NCBI GenBank assembly: GCA_015068825.1
Contig: SVJU01000010.1
Span: forward strand, 1 to 63,587
DNA from: Oscillospiraceae bacterium
GTDB taxonomy: Bacteria; Bacillota; Clostridia; UMGS1810
DNA length: 63,587 nucleotides
Direction of reading: 5' to 3'
The stretch's first letter is position 1. Every line of letters begins with the position of its first letter. Below the pieces are notes generated by a model. That model saw only the letters and a list, made by a program, of their open reading frames with translations, made no database searches and was not told the DNA's origin. The position numbers and the translations under genes are program-made. Shown piece after piece: positions 63,344-63,587 of this stretch.

Positions 63344-63587
63344 AGTTCTTGGAATAAAAGAAGGCGCAAGTGATGAAGAAATAAAAAAGGCTTACCGTGA
63401 ACTTGTAAAAAAATATCATCCCGATAAGTATGTTAACAATCCACTTGCAGACCTTGCGGCGGAAAAACTAAAAGAAGTTAATGATGCATACGATACTCTT
63501 ACCAAAGGCAGTTCCCAGACAAATGGATATTCATCCGGTGGGTATTCATCATCAAATCAGGCAAATTTTAATACCGTAAGAGCCTAC
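63327..63587 (+). CDS. DnaJ-domain protein, 3' end outside window
   Basis: The frame begins at the ATG at 63327 (AAGGAG upstream) and runs to the window end (87 codons). An N-terminal J domain ([20 protein letters not shown], 20 residues, then the HPD motif in KKYHPDKY) is followed by a Ser/Gly/Asn-rich linker. The full DnaJ architecture (G/F, zinc) is not visible and not expected from the linker; it is likely a small J-domain co-chaperone that recruits DnaK, coupled to the DUF5685-like gene. Confidence 0.82.
   Translation, partial: MKNPYEVLGIKEGASDEEIKKAYRELVKKYHPDKYVNNPLADLAAEKLKEVNDAYDTLTKGSSQTNGYSSGGYSSSNQANFNTVRAY

Overview
The window reads as a piece of chromosome from a low-G+C, spore-forming member of the class Clostridia. 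It is strongly AT-rich by eye (not counted). The support is: PolC-type DNA polymerase III, the yybS-gdpP-rplI-dnaB order, the darA-holB-ricT-trmN6-rsmI order, the acpS-lipoprotein-alr-ndoAI-ndoA order, SLH-domain surface proteins, and an uninterrupted sporulation sigma factor of the SigK type. Several families are typical of uncultured Clostridia (DUF6106-, DUF4867- and DUF5685-like, assigned from memory). I cannot name a genus.

Layout. 1-3671: three secreted proteins with S-layer homology (SLH) modules, the first cut by the window edge. 3781-5597: a 40-aa ORF and a large serine recombinase. The recombinase stops about 20 bases before a D-Ala-D-Ala carboxypeptidase (dacF-type) gene that lacks its 5' half, so this looks like the right junction (attR-like) of an integrated element whose left end lies outside the window. 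6397-17130: core metabolism and translation: ispG, proS, gltX, lspA, a RluD-type pseudouridine synthase, an unusual AcpS-NnrD fusion, a lipoprotein, alr, the ndoAI/ndoA toxin-antitoxin pair and a small P-loop protein. 17175-21540 (minus strand): a serine biosynthesis block (DUF1015, serC, serA) and a DUF4867 gene. 21691-26744: rnr, smpB, an RpiR regulator with an MFS transporter, and tRNA-Lys(CTT).

26920-47359: a long run of housekeeping genes: metG, tatD, yybS-gdpP-rplI-dnaB, tilS-hpt-ftsH, darA-holB-ricT, a 56-aa 2[4Fe-4S] ferredoxin, and trmN6-rsmI-polC with a small membrane protein. Both a c-di-AMP phosphodiesterase (gdpP) and a c-di-AMP receptor (darA) lie here. 47424-51411 looks sporulation-linked: a CotJC/manganese-catalase-like protein, sigK with a sigma-K/E-like promoter, and a convergent three-gene operon made of a SpoIID-like protein with peptidoglycan-binding repeats, a second repeat protein and a small beta-sandwich protein, none with a signal peptide. 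51556-54499: a CDF cation exporter, an unrecognised propeller-like protein and an esterase. 54704-58969: a XRE-cupin regulator with a candidate operator, followed by a complete polyamine transporter (potABCD). 59138-63587: HPr, uvrC, rodA, a DUF5685-like protein and the start of a DnaJ-domain protein.

The best leads for something new are the recombinase/dacF junction in a spore-former, the AcpS-NnrD fusion lacking the epimerase domain, the SpoIID-like/PG-binding operon facing sigK, and a hairpin that buries the ribosome binding site of the propeller gene. I saw no CRISPR array, rRNA, transposon with inverted ends, T-box or metabolite riboswitch. All database-type statements are from memory of the families; no search was run.
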